Shown here piece by piece: positions 14,394 through 14,495 of a DNA stretch of 14,495 bases. Position 1 is the stretch's first letter. Each line of letters begins with the position of its first letter. This stretch comes from CAZQYC01 sp043746555. Lineage in GTDB: Bacteria; Pseudomonadota; Gammaproteobacteria; Steroidobacterales; Steroidobacteraceae. A program made the translations under genes and the position numbers. The notes beneath the pieces were generated by a model. The model was not told where the DNA came from. It saw nothing but the letters and a program-made list of their open reading frames with translations, and did not search any database. The stretch lies in assembly GCA_043746555.1 (NCBI GenBank), contig JAYTQU010000246.1, forward strand, positions 1 to 14,495, written 5' to 3'.

Positions 14394-14495
14394 TTACGGT
14401 TTACGCGGCTTCGGTATCTGCTGGGTAATGCAATGGATGCTGCCGCCGCCCAACAAAATCTCGCGCGCTTCGACACCGATTACGCGGCGCTTTGG
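14394..14495 (-). CDS. aguA: Agmatine deiminase, C-terminal fragment (5' end outside window)
   Basis: Reading the minus strand from the window edge gives 33 residues ending in a TAA stop (complement of 14394-14396). They contain VIGVEAREILLGGGSIHCITQQIP. GGGxIHCITQQ is the C-terminal active-site motif of agmatine deiminase; its Cys is the nucleophile that attacks the guanidinium of agmatine, yielding N-carbamoylputrescine and ammonia in putrescine synthesis. The family normally has about 340-370 residues, so only the last tenth is present. The gene is cytoplasmic and probably unrelated to the envelope operon it converges on. Confidence 0.85.
   Translation of the reverse strand, partial: PKRRVIGVEAREILLGGGSIHCITQQIPKPRKP

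Noticed and set aside
1..14495. Mobile element, phage, CRISPR or tRNA content
   Set aside because: No transposase, integrase, direct-repeat array, cas-like frame or tRNA-like fold was seen; only the small heptad-repeat element at 11891-11973 is repeat-like.

Overview
The window looks like chromosomal DNA of a Gram-negative bacterium, most likely a gammaproteobacterium. The evidence is a TonB-dependent receptor, several lipoboxes whose +2 residue is not Asp (predicted outer-membrane sorting), many predicted outer-membrane beta-barrels, a twin-arginine signal and an agmatine deiminase tail. The taxon is inferred from gene content, not proven. Almost every complete gene product carries a secretion signal, so this is an envelope locus. 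I see no rRNA, tRNA, CRISPR array, transposase or phage gene.

Layout. (1) 1-1049, plus: the C-terminal barrel of a TonB-dependent receptor, cut by the window edge. (2) 1059-1085: a strong hairpin between convergent genes. (3) 6590 down to 1102, minus: a three-gene operon made of a secreted protein with one CxxCH and similarity to planctomycete-type cytochromes, a large lipoprotein with two CxxCH modules and a LamG domain, and a Tat-exported DUF1501 protein. (4) 6591-7103: a divergent regulatory region with several inverted and direct repeats. (5) 7104-14361, plus: a tightly packed run of seven genes. These are a lipoprotein with a beta-propeller and two CxxCH motifs related to hydrazine synthase alpha (HzsA), an SH3 plus beta-barrel protein, a beta-barrel lipoprotein, a TlpA-like thioredoxin, a small DUF4266 lipoprotein ending in GGGCGCN, a DUF3570 barrel and a DUF3187 barrel. 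(6) 14394-14495, minus: the last 33 residues of an agmatine deiminase, with its catalytic-Cys motif.

How they may work together (inference). Two divergent operons supply c-type haem proteins, three of them with CxxCH motifs and two of those lipoproteins, plus an exported DUF1501 protein. The plus operon adds four predicted outer-membrane barrels, a periplasmic thiol-disulfide protein and a tiny Cys/Gly-tailed lipoprotein. This could be an undescribed outer-membrane redox or cofactor system that joins an HzsA-like/DUF1501/LamG cytochrome module to the TlpA-DUF4266-DUF3570 module. The substrate cannot be read from the sequence. A second feature of note is an 83-bp heptad-repeat element (CTGTAG-type, inverted) inside the signal-peptide region of the DUF4266 gene.
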